Origin: Thermoplasmatales archaeon BRNA1
GTDB taxonomy: Archaea > Thermoplasmatota > Thermoplasmata > Methanomassiliicoccales > Methanomethylophilaceae
Direction: 5' to 3'
DNA length: 64,000 bases
NCBI GenBank assembly: GCA_000350305.1
Contig: CP002916.1
Location: 496,001 to 560,000, forward strand
Under the pieces are notes generated by a model. It was not told the origin of the DNA. It searched no databases and worked only from the letters and a program-made list of their open reading frames with translations. Each line of letters opens with the position of its first letter. Position 1 is the stretch's first letter. Below are positions 28,501-36,260 of the stretch, piece after piece. A program made the translations under genes and the position numbers.

Positions 28501-29895
28501 ATGAAATCCCTCATCGAAGGTGAGACGGAGAAAAGGCTCAACAGGGCACAGATGGAACTTGCGCAGAGGGATGTCCCGGTCCTCATCGTCTTCGAGGGAG
28601 GGTCCGGACGCGTCATCAGCCGCGTGGTCAACGAGATCGCACGTTCCCTGGAGCCCCGCTGCGTCACCTACCACCACTTCGATGTCATGAAAAGCGGTCC
28701 GAGGGCGCTCGCCAACATGGTCGAGGCCACACCCGGAAAAGGCGAGATCGCCCTCTTCGACCGTTCGTGGTACTCCATGTTCCTTGAGAAGTTCAACGGC
28801 GTGAAGGGCGGTCTGGCGGAAGGCCTGAAGGTAATCAGGGCCTTCGAGGAGTACCTCCAGGACAACGGCACCTACCTCATCAAGATCGACCTCAGCGTCA
28901 CCCCCGAGGCGATGAAGGACTATGCCGAGCAGTACCGCCCGTTCACCCCCCTTTCCGGCACCTTCCTCTCCGTGGACCGCATTGACCGTGTCAAGTACTG
29001 GGCGATGGCCGACGAGATGATCTCCGGCACCGACACAGACCGCGCCCCGTGGGACAGGATCCAGGTTGGGGAGATAGCGGAGACGTTGAACAAGGTCGCG
29101 GAGGCCATCGCCGGACGCTTCGAGAGGTGCCTGAAGAACGCCAAATGGAAGGCCCCGTCCAAGCACGCGGTGTCCTAGCAGTACCCCAATCCCCGCAAGG
29201 GACTGGAACAGTGCCCGGATGTAGAGAAGTTCAAGAAGAGGATGGACAGGCTCAGTACCGATCTCGAGGGACTGCAGATCCTCCTCTCCCTATCGGGCAT
29301 GTCCGTGGTCCTCGTGTTCGAGGGATGGGACGCCGCCGGCAAGGGAGGATGCATCAAGCACATAGCCCACGCCCTCAACCCCCGCGGATATCTCATCGAC
29401 CGTGTGAAGAAACCCACCGCCACCGACCTAGCCCACACCTACCTGTGGAGGTTCGCATCGTATATGCCCAGGCCCGGCCACATATCCATCTTCGACCGCA
29501 GCTGGTACGGCAGGATGATGGTGGAGCCCATCGAGGGATTCTGCACCCCCGAGGAGTACTCCCGCTCCGCCGACGAGATCAACACCATGGAACACATGCT
29601 GGCGGATTCCGGGGCGATCGTCATCAAGTTCTGGCTGGACATCACGAAGGACGAGCAGGAGGTCAGGTTCAACGCCAGGAAGGAGGACCCCCTCAAATCC
29701 TGGAAACTCACCGACGAGGACTGGAGGAACAGGGAGAAGTGGGACGTGTACGAGGAGTACGTCGACAGGATGATCGCCTCCACCAACACCCCGTACGCCC
29801 CCTGGGTGGTGGTCCCCGCCAACAACAAGAAAGCCGCACAGATGCAGGTGATGTCCGCCGTCGTCTCCGAGCTGAAGAAGCGCCTGGACATCTGA
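28501..29895 (+). CDS. Tandem-domain polyphosphate kinase 2 with in-frame amber (pyrrolysine) codon
   Basis: Transfers phosphate between polyphosphate and nucleotides. Read through TAG at 29176-29178 (codon 226) this is one 464-residue protein with two PPK2 domains. The N-terminal domain (about 1-215) has a degenerate P-loop, IVFEGGSGRVIS, yet keeps LFDRSWYSM. The C-terminal domain (about 245-464) has the intact VFEGWDAAGKGG, the second motif IFDRSWYGRMMVEP and HTYLWRF. This active/inactive pairing is normal for tandem PPK2. The 21 codons between TAG and the next ATG (29242) are open and protein-like (QYPNPRKGLEQCPDVEKF). No other gene here stops with TAG. If TAG is a stop, the second domain lacks a good start. 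Confidence 0.85.
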
Positions 29896-29898
29896 TGC

Positions 29899-29940
29899 AA
29901 TCGTCAATCGACGATTAGTGACTTCGACACTATTATATAA
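29899..29940 (+). promoter_or_regulatory. Inverted repeat and TATA box before mevalonate operon
   Basis: AATCGTC-AATC-GACGATT (29899-29916) is a perfect 7-base inverted repeat. It is followed by the TATA box TTATATAA at 29933-29940, 23 bases before ATG 29963. The dyad lies where a regulator, perhaps the helix-turn-helix protein encoded next, would touch the TFB/TBP site. Confidence 0.55.
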
Positions 29941-29962
29941 CAATCAGCCGATAGCGGGAGCG

Positions 29963-30655
29963 ATGACGGATGCACTTAGGGAAAAGATCGCCGGAGAGAT
30001 CACTCTCTCCTCCGAGCCCGGCAAGGCGATCCGCAAATGGCGCGAGGAGTTCGGCATTTCGCAGTACGAACTAGCCGACGCCATGGGCGTTTCGCACTCC
30101 GTGATCTCGGACTACGAATCCGGCAGAAGGAAATCGCCCGGCGTCGCCGTAGTGAAGAAGATGGTCGACACTTTCCTGACCCTCGATGCGGCGAACGGTT
30201 CACCCGTGGCTTCCAGGTACACCCCGGACGCCAAGACGGAGTGCGTCATCGCAATGGACGAGTTCCCCGAGGGGATAGAGGAGGCGGACTTCATCCGCGC
30301 CATCGGCGGCAGGAACATCAACCCCGCCAAGACCCCTGCCAAGAAGATCTACGGATACACCATCGTGGATTCCCTGAAGGCGATCCTGACCCTCAGTTCT
30401 CAGGATTATCTTAAGATCTACGGATGGAGCATCGAGCGCGCCCTGATTTTCACCGACGTCCACTATGGACGTTCCCCCATGGTGGCCATCAGGGCGCACC
30501 CCCTGACACCAGCGATGGTGGTCTATCACAAACCCGACCAGACGGACATTCTGGCGATCAAGCTCGCCGAGCGCGAGGGAGTGCCCCTCGTGGTCACGGA
30601 CATGTCCGTGGACGGCCTCATCAAGAGGCTCAAAGAACTAAAGGAAGGTAGTTGA
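29963..30655 (+). CDS. XRE-family HTH regulator of the mevalonate operon
   Basis: A 230-residue archaeal transcription regulator. Residues about 18-75 form a Cro/C1-type helix-turn-helix: AIRKWREEFGISQYELADAM, then GVSHSVISDYESGRR. The C-terminal 150 residues are a separate domain (YGYTIVDSLKAILTLSSQDY, VVYHKPDQTDILAIKLAERE) with no obvious ligand motif. ATG 29963 is preferred over the open frame from 29918 because the TATA box is 23 bases upstream. Its TGA overlaps the HMG-CoA synthase ATG, so autoregulation of the operon is a reasonable inference. Confidence 0.88.
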   Translation: MTDALREKIAGEITLSSEPGKAIRKWREEFGISQYELADAMGVSHSVISDYESGRRKSPGVAVVKKMVDTFLTLDAANGSPVASRYTPDAKTECVIAMDEFPEGIEEADFIRAIGGRNINPAKTPAKKIYGYTIVDSLKAILTLSSQDYLKIYGWSIERALIFTDVHYGRSPMVAIRAHPLTPAMVVYHKPDQTDILAIKLAEREGVPLVVTDMSVDGLIKRLKELKEGS

Positions 30656-31708
30656 ATGGAAGGAATCGTAAGTTACGGAGCCTACGTACCCAGGTACAGG
30701 ATCCAGCCCGAGGAGATCGGAAGGGTCTGGGGTGCCGACGGAAAGGCAATGTCCAAAGGACTCATGATCAACCAGAAGTCCGTGCCCTCGCCCGACGAGG
30801 ACACCGTGACCATCGCCACCGCGGCCGCCAGGTTCATGATGGCCCGTGTGCCCGAGGTCAACCCCGCCGACATCGGAGCGGTCTACATCGGATCCGAGAG
30901 CCACCCCTATGCGGTCAAGCCCTCGTCCGCCATCGTCGCCACCGCCATCGGGGCGACCCCCAACATGACCGCCGCGGACCTGGAGTTCGCGTGCAAGGCC
31001 GGAACCGCAGGAATCCAGGCAGGTCTAGGTCTCGTCAAATCGGACATGGTGAAGTATGCCGTCGCGATCGGAGCGGACACCTCCCAGGGAGCACCCGGGG
31101 ACGCCCTCGAGTACTCCGCCGCAGCCGGAGGAGCGGCATACCTCCTCGGAAAGGAGAAGGTCATCGCCCAGATCAACAAGACCCTGTCATTCACCACCGA
31201 CACCTCCGACTTCTGGAGGAGGGAGGGGATGATGTACCCGGTCCACGGAGGAAGGTTCTCCGGAGCGCCCGCGTACTTCAGGCACGTCTCCACCGCCGCC
31301 AAGATGATGATGGAGGCCATGGGGACCACCCCCGCGGACTACAACTACTGTGTCTTCCACCAGCCCAACGGAAAGTTCCCCACCAGGGTCGCGGCCCAGC
31401 TGGGATTCACCCCCGAGCAGGTGGAGTGCGGACTGGTCACCCCCAACATCGGAAACTGCTACAGCGGTGCCGTCCCCATCGGTCTGGCACATGTCCTCGA
31501 CCACGCCAAGGCGGGAGACCGCATCCTGGTCACCTCCTACGGATCCGGAGCGGGTTCCGACGCGTTCGACATCACCGTCACCGACGAGATGACCAACTAC
31601 AGGAAGGAGAACGCACCGGTCCTAGACACCATCCTGAAGGACCCCGTCGTGATCGATTACGCGACCTATGCGAAGTTCAAGAACATCATCAAGATGCCGG
31701 AGGAGTGA
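30656..31708 (+). CDS. Hydroxymethylglutaryl-CoA synthase
   Basis: Condenses acetyl-CoA with acetoacetyl-CoA to HMG-CoA, the committed entry to archaeal lipids. The 350-residue archaeal HMGS has Glu81 in GSESHPYAVKP, the nucleophilic Cys113 in EFACKAGTAGIQ and the histidine in CVFHQPNGKFP; NIGNCYSGA and GSGAGSDAF follow. It is the second gene of the regulator-HMGS-thiolase-DUF35 operon and starts on the regulator's stop. In methanogens these three proteins form one channelling complex. Confidence 0.95.
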   Translation: MEGIVSYGAYVPRYRIQPEEIGRVWGADGKAMSKGLMINQKSVPSPDEDTVTIATAAARFMMARVPEVNPADIGAVYIGSESHPYAVKPSSAIVATAIGATPNMTAADLEFACKAGTAGIQAGLGLVKSDMVKYAVAIGADTSQGAPGDALEYSAAAGGAAYLLGKEKVIAQINKTLSFTTDTSDFWRREGMMYPVHGGRFSGAPAYFRHVSTAAKMMMEAMGTTPADYNYCVFHQPNGKFPTRVAAQLGFTPEQVECGLVTPNIGNCYSGAVPIGLAHVLDHAKAGDRILVTSYGSGAGSDAFDITVTDEMTNYRKENAPVLDTILKDPVVIDYATYAKFKNIIKMPEE

Positions 31709-31710
31709 AA

Positions 31711-32880
31711 ATGAGGGAAGTTGCAATCATCGGAGCAGGAAGCACCAAGTTCGGAGAACTCTGGGGAGCATCCTTCAGGGCCCTCGGTATCGAGGCAGGA
31801 GCGAAGGCGATCGCGGACGCCGGGCTCTCGGGAGACGAGATCGACGCCGTCTACATCGGGAACCTCGCATCCGGGAACTTCATCAAACAGCAGAACATCG
31901 ACGCCCTCGTCGCGGACTATACCGGAATGGCCACCCGCCACGTCCCCGCGATCAGGACTGAGGCAGGAGGGGCGTCCGGAGGAGTCGCCTTCCGCCAGGG
32001 AGTGCAGGCCGTCGCATCCGGCATGAGCGACATCGTCATCGTCGGAGGGGCGGAGAAGATGACCGACATGGACGACGACCGCGTCGGACAGGTCCTCAAC
32101 GCCACCCTCGACGCGGAGTGGGAGGCAGGAGTCGGTATCACCGAGACCTCCATCTACGCCATGATCGCCCGCCGTCTCATCAAAGAGGGCATCGCCACCC
32201 GCGAGGAGATCGCATCCTGTGCGGTCAACTCCCACTTCCACGGCGCCAGGAACCCCGAGGCCGAGTTCAGGAAGGAGATCAAGTTAGACACCGTCCTCAG
32301 GGCGGGACCCACTTGCGACCCCCTCACCATGTTCGACGGGGCGCCCTTCAGCGACGGAGCGTCCGCGGTCATCCTGTGCCCCCTCGAGGACGCCAAGAAG
32401 TACACCGACAAGTACGTCAAGGTCGCAGCATGCGCCCAGGCATCCGACACCCTCGCATTCTTCCAGAGGGAGACCTTCACCAGCTTCAAGGCGACCTCCG
32501 TCGCCGCACAGCAGGCGTACAGGGACGCCCACATCACCGCCGCCGACATCCAGGTCGCGGAGGTCCACGACGCACAGACCGTCGGAGGGGTCCTAGCACT
32601 GCAGGACCTCGGACTCTACGGGAACGGGGAGGCCGGAAAGGCGTTCCTGGAGGGACAGACCCACTTCGATGCCGGGAAGGTCGCCGTCAACACCAGCGGA
32701 GGACTGAAGTCCAAGGGATACCCCGTCGGAGCCGCCGGAGTCTCGCAGATCGTCGAGCTCTACCAGCAGCTCACCGGCACCGCCGGAGACAGGCAGGTCA
32801 AAGATGCGAAGCACGGTCTCGCCCAGAGCGTGGGCGGAACCGGTTCCGCCGTCACCGTTTCTATCCTGGAGGCGATCTGA
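31711..32880 (+). CDS. Thiolase-family protein of the HMG-CoA synthase complex, catalytic residues altered
   Basis: Same size (389 residues) and place as archaeal acetoacetyl-CoA thiolase, which makes acetoacetyl-CoA and hands it to HMGS. Overall fold motifs are present (VAIIGAGSTKFGEL, GGAEKMTDM, FDGAPFSDGASAVIL). The nucleophile motif, normally EAACASGG, reads EAGGASGG around residues 84-91, so the Cys is Gly87. The C-terminal GHPVGATG reads GYPVGAAG, and HDAFT reads HDAQT. I infer an inactive or mechanistically changed subunit, perhaps structural. ATG 31711 follows the HMGS stop by two bases. Confidence 0.88.
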   Translation: MREVAIIGAGSTKFGELWGASFRALGIEAGAKAIADAGLSGDEIDAVYIGNLASGNFIKQQNIDALVADYTGMATRHVPAIRTEAGGASGGVAFRQGVQAVASGMSDIVIVGGAEKMTDMDDDRVGQVLNATLDAEWEAGVGITETSIYAMIARRLIKEGIATREEIASCAVNSHFHGARNPEAEFRKEIKLDTVLRAGPTCDPLTMFDGAPFSDGASAVILCPLEDAKKYTDKYVKVAACAQASDTLAFFQRETFTSFKATSVAAQQAYRDAHITAADIQVAEVHDAQTVGGVLALQDLGLYGNGEAGKAFLEGQTHFDAGKVAVNTSGGLKSKGYPVGAAGVSQIVELYQQLTGTAGDRQVKDAKHGLAQSVGGTGSAVTVSILEAI

Positions 32881-33288
32881 ATGGCAATGGTAGTTGCAAG
32901 GGAGTGGCGTGAGATCCCCGGAAGGTACAACCTTGAGGGATCCAAGTGCACCGAGTGCGGAAGGATCTTCTTCCCCGAGCGCTCGTTCTGCCCCTACTGC
33001 AGGAGGCACAGCATGGGAAAGATGGAGAAGCACCGCCTCTCCGGGAAGGGGGAGGTCTACTCCTACTCCATCATCCACGACAATTCCGGGTTCAACGGAT
33101 GCATGATGCCCTACGCCGTCGCCATGGTCAAGGACGACGACGGTGTCATGGTGGAGGGACAGCTGGTGGACGTCGACCTCGAGAAGATCGAGATCGGAAT
33201 GCGCGTCCGCGCCGTCATGAGGAAACTCGACGAGGACGGCGACGCCGGAGTCATCCACTACGGCTACAAGTTCGTGCCCGAGTTCTGA
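32881..33288 (+). CDS. DUF35 zinc-ribbon OB-fold protein
   Basis: Third member of the HMGS-thiolase complex, bridging the two enzymes and shaping the shared CoA pocket. The 135 residues have the rubredoxin-like knuckles SKCTECGRIFFP and SFCPYCRRH (Cys 23/26/37/40), then an OB fold with GKGEVYSYSIIH and MPYAVAMVKDDDGVMVEG. It begins directly after the thiolase TGA and ends the operon; a GC-rich hairpin follows. Confidence 0.93.
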   Translation: MAMVVAREWREIPGRYNLEGSKCTECGRIFFPERSFCPYCRRHSMGKMEKHRLSGKGEVYSYSIIHDNSGFNGCMMPYAVAMVKDDDGVMVEGQLVDVDLEKIEIGMRVRAVMRKLDEDGDAGVIHYGYKFVPEF

Positions 33289-33296
33289 AACTAATT

Positions 33297-33315
33297 CCCC
33301 GGGGGAGACCCCGGG
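33297..33315 (+). terminator. Hairpin after mevalonate operon
   Basis: CCCCGGGG-GAGA-CCCCGGG starts 8 bases after the DUF35 stop. It lacks a long T run (CATTTTC follows at 33321), so it is a hairpin-type 3-prime end rather than a textbook intrinsic terminator. Confidence 0.5.
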
Positions 33316-33317
33316 AC

Positions 33318-33824
33318 TCACATTTTCATCAGGTCGACCATAGCGACCTGCTCGAGCACTGCATCCCCGGGGGAGACCCCGTCGAACAGTTCGGCCCCGA
33401 GATTCCTCGCCTTCTCCTCGGAAGGAGCATACAGGGAATCGTCGGATTCGGCCCCTAACTCAGAAAGTACCAGATCCCCGGGATAATTCAGGACTGCGGC
33501 CACCATGCCTGCGGTCCCGTCCGTCGGTTTCATCTTCTTCAGGGCCTTGCCGATCTGCCTCTCGCATGCGGCATAGAGGACAATCTCGGTAAGAAGGGTC
33601 TTGGCGCGGTTCCGCCCCTCGGCGAATGCGCGTTCGGCGTGCATAACGGCGGAGACGACATGATCCTTCCCGCAGACCACCGAGGGCTCCAGAAGGACGA
33701 CCTCCGCCCCGATGGAGGCGAAGTGGTCCACGGCCTGCTCGAAAGTGAAGCCGCCCCTGATGCCTACGACCCTGACCTCTGACACGGATGCTCCAACGGC
33801 TGGGGCCGTATTAATGGTTATCAT
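33318..33824 (-). CDS. cgi121: KEOPS complex subunit Cgi121
   Basis: Subunit of the complex that makes t6A37 in tRNAs reading ANN codons; Cgi121 binds the tRNA 3-prime CCA end. The 168-residue protein matches the family core: HVVSAVMHAERAFAEGRNRA, TEIVLYAACERQIGKAL and GTAGMVAAVLN. ATG 33824 lies about 25-30 bases from the shared TATA element at 33848-33858. It is divergent from thrB. Pcc1, another KEOPS subunit, is encoded at 52096; Kae1/Bud32 are not in this window. Confidence 0.85.
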   Translation of the reverse strand: MITINTAPAVGASVSEVRVVGIRGGFTFEQAVDHFASIGAEVVLLEPSVVCGKDHVVSAVMHAERAFAEGRNRAKTLLTEIVLYAACERQIGKALKKMKPTDGTAGMVAAVLNYPGDLVLSELGAESDDSLYAPSEEKARNLGAELFDGVSPGDAVLEQVAMVDLMKM

Positions 33825-33846
33825 CCGCGCACGCGCGCCTATCGAA

Positions 33847-33860
33847 GTGTTTTATATGAT
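33847..33860. promoter_or_regulatory. Bidirectional TATA element between cgi121 and thrB
   Basis: GTGTTTTATATGATT reads as TTTATATG towards thrB and as CATATAAAA towards cgi121. It lies about 30 bases from each start codon, so one element could serve both genes. Confidence 0.5.
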
Positions 33861-33888
33861 TTCCCCAATAGAGCGGTAGAGGAAGACC

Positions 33889-34821
33889 ATGAGCGACGAA
33901 TGGATCAAGGTTGCCGCACCCGCCACCACCTCCAACATAGGTGCTGGGTTCGACACTTTCGGACTTGCCATCCACGAGCCTTACGACATCATCGAGGGGA
34001 GGAAGATCCCCGAGGGCATCATCATCAGCGAGATCGACGGTCCCGGCGCGGAATCCATCACCAGGGATCCCGCCAAGAACTCCGTGACCATCGCCGCGGC
34101 CGAGGTGCTCAAGCGCAGCGGGGCAGATTTCGGCCTCGAGGTCAAGATCCACAAGGGCATCCGTCCCTGCTCCGGCATCGGTTCCTCCGGCGCCAGCGCG
34201 GCCGGGGGAGCATACCTCGCCCATCTCATCAGCGGCGAGAAGCTCAGCATCAACGAGGTCATCCTCTGCGCGGCATACGCCGAGGGATACACCTCCGGCT
34301 CCATCCACGCGGACAACGTCGCACCCTGCATCCTCGGAGGATTCACCATCATCCGTTCCTACGAGCCCTTCGAGGTCGTAAGGATCGAGCCCCCCAAGGA
34401 CCTGGGACTGGTCGTCGCCCTCCCGGACATCCTCGTCGCCACTTCCGAGGCGAGGAAGGTCCTGCCCGCCGAGGTCCCCGTCAAGGACCTGATCTTCCAC
34501 GTCGGACACGCGTCCACCCTCGTGTACGCCATGATGACCGACGACCTCCCCCTCATCGGAAGGTCCGTCGCGGACATGGTCTTCGAGCCCGCGCGCGCCC
34601 ACCTCATACCCAATCTCAAGGAGGCCGAGAAGGCCGCCATGGAACACGGCGCGATCGTGTCGTTCCTGGGCGGTTCCGGCCCCTGCGTCATGGCCTTCTA
34701 CGACAAATCCACCCACCAGGGCGGGGTTATCGCGGAGAGCGTCAAGAAAGTCTTTACCGATAACGGAATAAACTGCGACATCTGGGTGACCGAGTGCGGT
34801 ACCGGATGCAGAAGGATCTGA
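33889..34821 (+). CDS. thrB: Homoserine kinase
   Basis: ATP-dependent phosphorylation of homoserine in threonine synthesis. A 310-residue GHMP kinase: APATTSNIGAGFDTFG at the N-terminus (ThrB signature PATSANLGxGFD), ATP loop RPCSGIGSSGASAAGG near residue 91, and FLGGSGPCVMAF near the C-terminus. It is the first gene of a thrB-thrC pair, the next start lying 6 bases after its stop. Homoserine dehydrogenase and aspartokinase are not seen here. Confidence 0.94.
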   Translation: MSDEWIKVAAPATTSNIGAGFDTFGLAIHEPYDIIEGRKIPEGIIISEIDGPGAESITRDPAKNSVTIAAAEVLKRSGADFGLEVKIHKGIRPCSGIGSSGASAAGGAYLAHLISGEKLSINEVILCAAYAEGYTSGSIHADNVAPCILGGFTIIRSYEPFEVVRIEPPKDLGLVVALPDILVATSEARKVLPAEVPVKDLIFHVGHASTLVYAMMTDDLPLIGRSVADMVFEPARAHLIPNLKEAEKAAMEHGAIVSFLGGSGPCVMAFYDKSTHQGGVIAESVKKVFTDNGINCDIWVTECGTGCRRI

Positions 34822-34826
34822 TTATC

Positions 34827-36050
34827 ATGGCCAACCACAAGGTAGTTTGCTGGAAATGCGGAGCCGAGGTCAGCGACCCCTACGTCAACCTCTGCCCCAA
34901 GTGCGGCGGTCTCCTGACCGTCAAGATGGACCTCTCCGCTGTCAAGGAGATGAAGCCCGAGGACCTCCACAAGGAGCCCATCGGTGTCTGGAGGTACGCC
35001 CCCTTCATGCCCGTCGACCCCGCCAACAAGGTCTCCATCCAGGAAGGAGGGACCCCCCTTTACAAGACCGAGGCCCTGGGAGCCGAGGTCGGCGTCCCTG
35101 ACGCATACGTCAAGTTCGAGGGACTCAACCCCACCGGATCCTTCAAGGACCGCGGGATGACCATCGGGGTCTCCCACGCCAAGGAGCTGGGGGCCAAGGT
35201 CGTCGGATGCGCTTCCACCGGAAACACCTCCGCATCCCTGTCTGCATACGCCTCCAAGGCCGGAATGAAATGCGCCGTGTTCCTCCCCTCCGGCAAGGTC
35301 GCCATGGGGAAGCTCGCACAGGCCCTGTTCTTCGGCGCGAAGGTCCTGTCCATCGACGGGAACTTCGACGACGCCCTCGCACTCGCCAGGAAGATGGCCG
35401 AGGAGAGGAAGCTCTACCTCCTCAACAGCATCAACCCCTACCGTCCCGAGGGTCAGAAGTCCGTTCTCTTCGAGATCATGGACCAGCTGAAGTACGACGT
35501 CCCCGACAGGATCATCCTGCCCGTCGGTAACGCTGCCAACATCTGGGCGGTCTACAAGGCATGCAAGGAGCTCGAGGAGGTCGGATGGATCGACCGCATC
35601 CCGATGCTCACCGGAATCCAGGCCGCGGGATCCGCGCCCGTTGCACGCGCGTTCGAGGCGGGATCCAACGATTTCATGGCCGAGCCCAACCCCGAGACCA
35701 TCGCGACCGCGATCAGGATCGGAAACCCCGTGTCCGGCGTCAAGGCCCTCAAGGCGATCTACGACACCAAGGGATTCTGCACCACCGTCACCGACGACGA
35801 GATCGTCGCAGCCCAGCAGCTCCTCGGACGCCGCGAGGGTGTCTGCGTCGAGCCTGCCTCCGCCGCATCCGTCGCAGGACTCAAGAAGCTCCGCGAGGAG
35901 GGTGTCATCGACAAGAGCGAGAAGGTTGTCTGCATCTGCACCGGAAACGGTCTGAAGGACCCCGATACCATCATCAAGACCTCTCCCGCACCGATCCCCT
36001 GCGCCAACAGCGTCGAGGCGGTCGAAGAGATCCTGAACGCAAAGCAGTGA
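34827..36050 (+). CDS. thrC: Threonine synthase
   Basis: PLP enzyme turning O-phosphohomoserine into threonine. The 407-residue archaeal form opens with a zinc ribbon, VCWKCGAEVSDPYVNLCPKC, then EGGTPLYKTE and the PLP lysine in PTGSFKDRGM near residue 110. Other motifs: CASTGNTSASLSAYA near 130 and the phosphate-binding LPVGNAANIW near 233. ATG 34827 has GGATCTGA upstream; earlier in-frame ATGs at 34794 and 34806 overlap thrB. A terminator follows. Confidence 0.94.
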   Translation: MANHKVVCWKCGAEVSDPYVNLCPKCGGLLTVKMDLSAVKEMKPEDLHKEPIGVWRYAPFMPVDPANKVSIQEGGTPLYKTEALGAEVGVPDAYVKFEGLNPTGSFKDRGMTIGVSHAKELGAKVVGCASTGNTSASLSAYASKAGMKCAVFLPSGKVAMGKLAQALFFGAKVLSIDGNFDDALALARKMAEERKLYLLNSINPYRPEGQKSVLFEIMDQLKYDVPDRIILPVGNAANIWAVYKACKELEEVGWIDRIPMLTGIQAAGSAPVARAFEAGSNDFMAEPNPETIATAIRIGNPVSGVKALKAIYDTKGFCTTVTDDEIVAAQQLLGRREGVCVEPASAASVAGLKKLREEGVIDKSEKVVCICTGNGLKDPDTIIKTSPAPIPCANSVEAVEEILNAKQ

Positions 36051-36058
36051 AATTCCTT

Positions 36059-36091
36059 TCCCGGGAGCAATCCCGGGATCCCTCTTTTTTT
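36059..36091 (+). terminator. Terminator of thrC
   Basis: TCCCGGGA-GCAA-TCCCGGGA hairpin at 36059-36078, followed by TCCCTCTTTTTTT. It begins 9 bases after the thrC stop. Confidence 0.75.
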
Positions 36092-36260
36092 CGATTCGTT
36101 TTCCTGACAGGGCGAAGCTCTGTTTCTGTTTTTGATTATCTAATTCGGAGAATATTGCTAATATTGTATTTACAAATACAAAAATAAAAACAAAATAAAA
36201 TATGTATTTACAAATGTAATAATAACAAGTATTAATAAGCAAGAATGCATATTATCTGCT
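36092..36260. promoter_or_regulatory. AT-rich island with twin palindromic operators
   Basis: About 170 bases far richer in A and T than the rest of the window, without a gene. It holds two near-identical 16-base sites: TGTATTT-AC-AAATACA (36165-36180, perfect 7-base dyad) and TGTATTT-AC-AAATGTA (36203-36218), 38 bases apart. They precede the ATPase gene at 36261, whose TATA may be AGTATTAATAAG near 36229-36240. A dimeric repressor binding both sites is the simplest reading. Confidence 0.6.

Noticed and set aside
29176-29260. PYLIS-like hairpin after the amber codon
   Set aside because: I could not see a convincing stem after the TAG, and such an element is not considered necessary for Pyl insertion.
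29242-29895. Second PPK2 domain as an independent gene starting at ATG 29242
   Set aside because: There is no ribosome site or TATA box, the ATG lies inside the predicted first helix of the domain, and upstream codons back to the TAG continue the protein.
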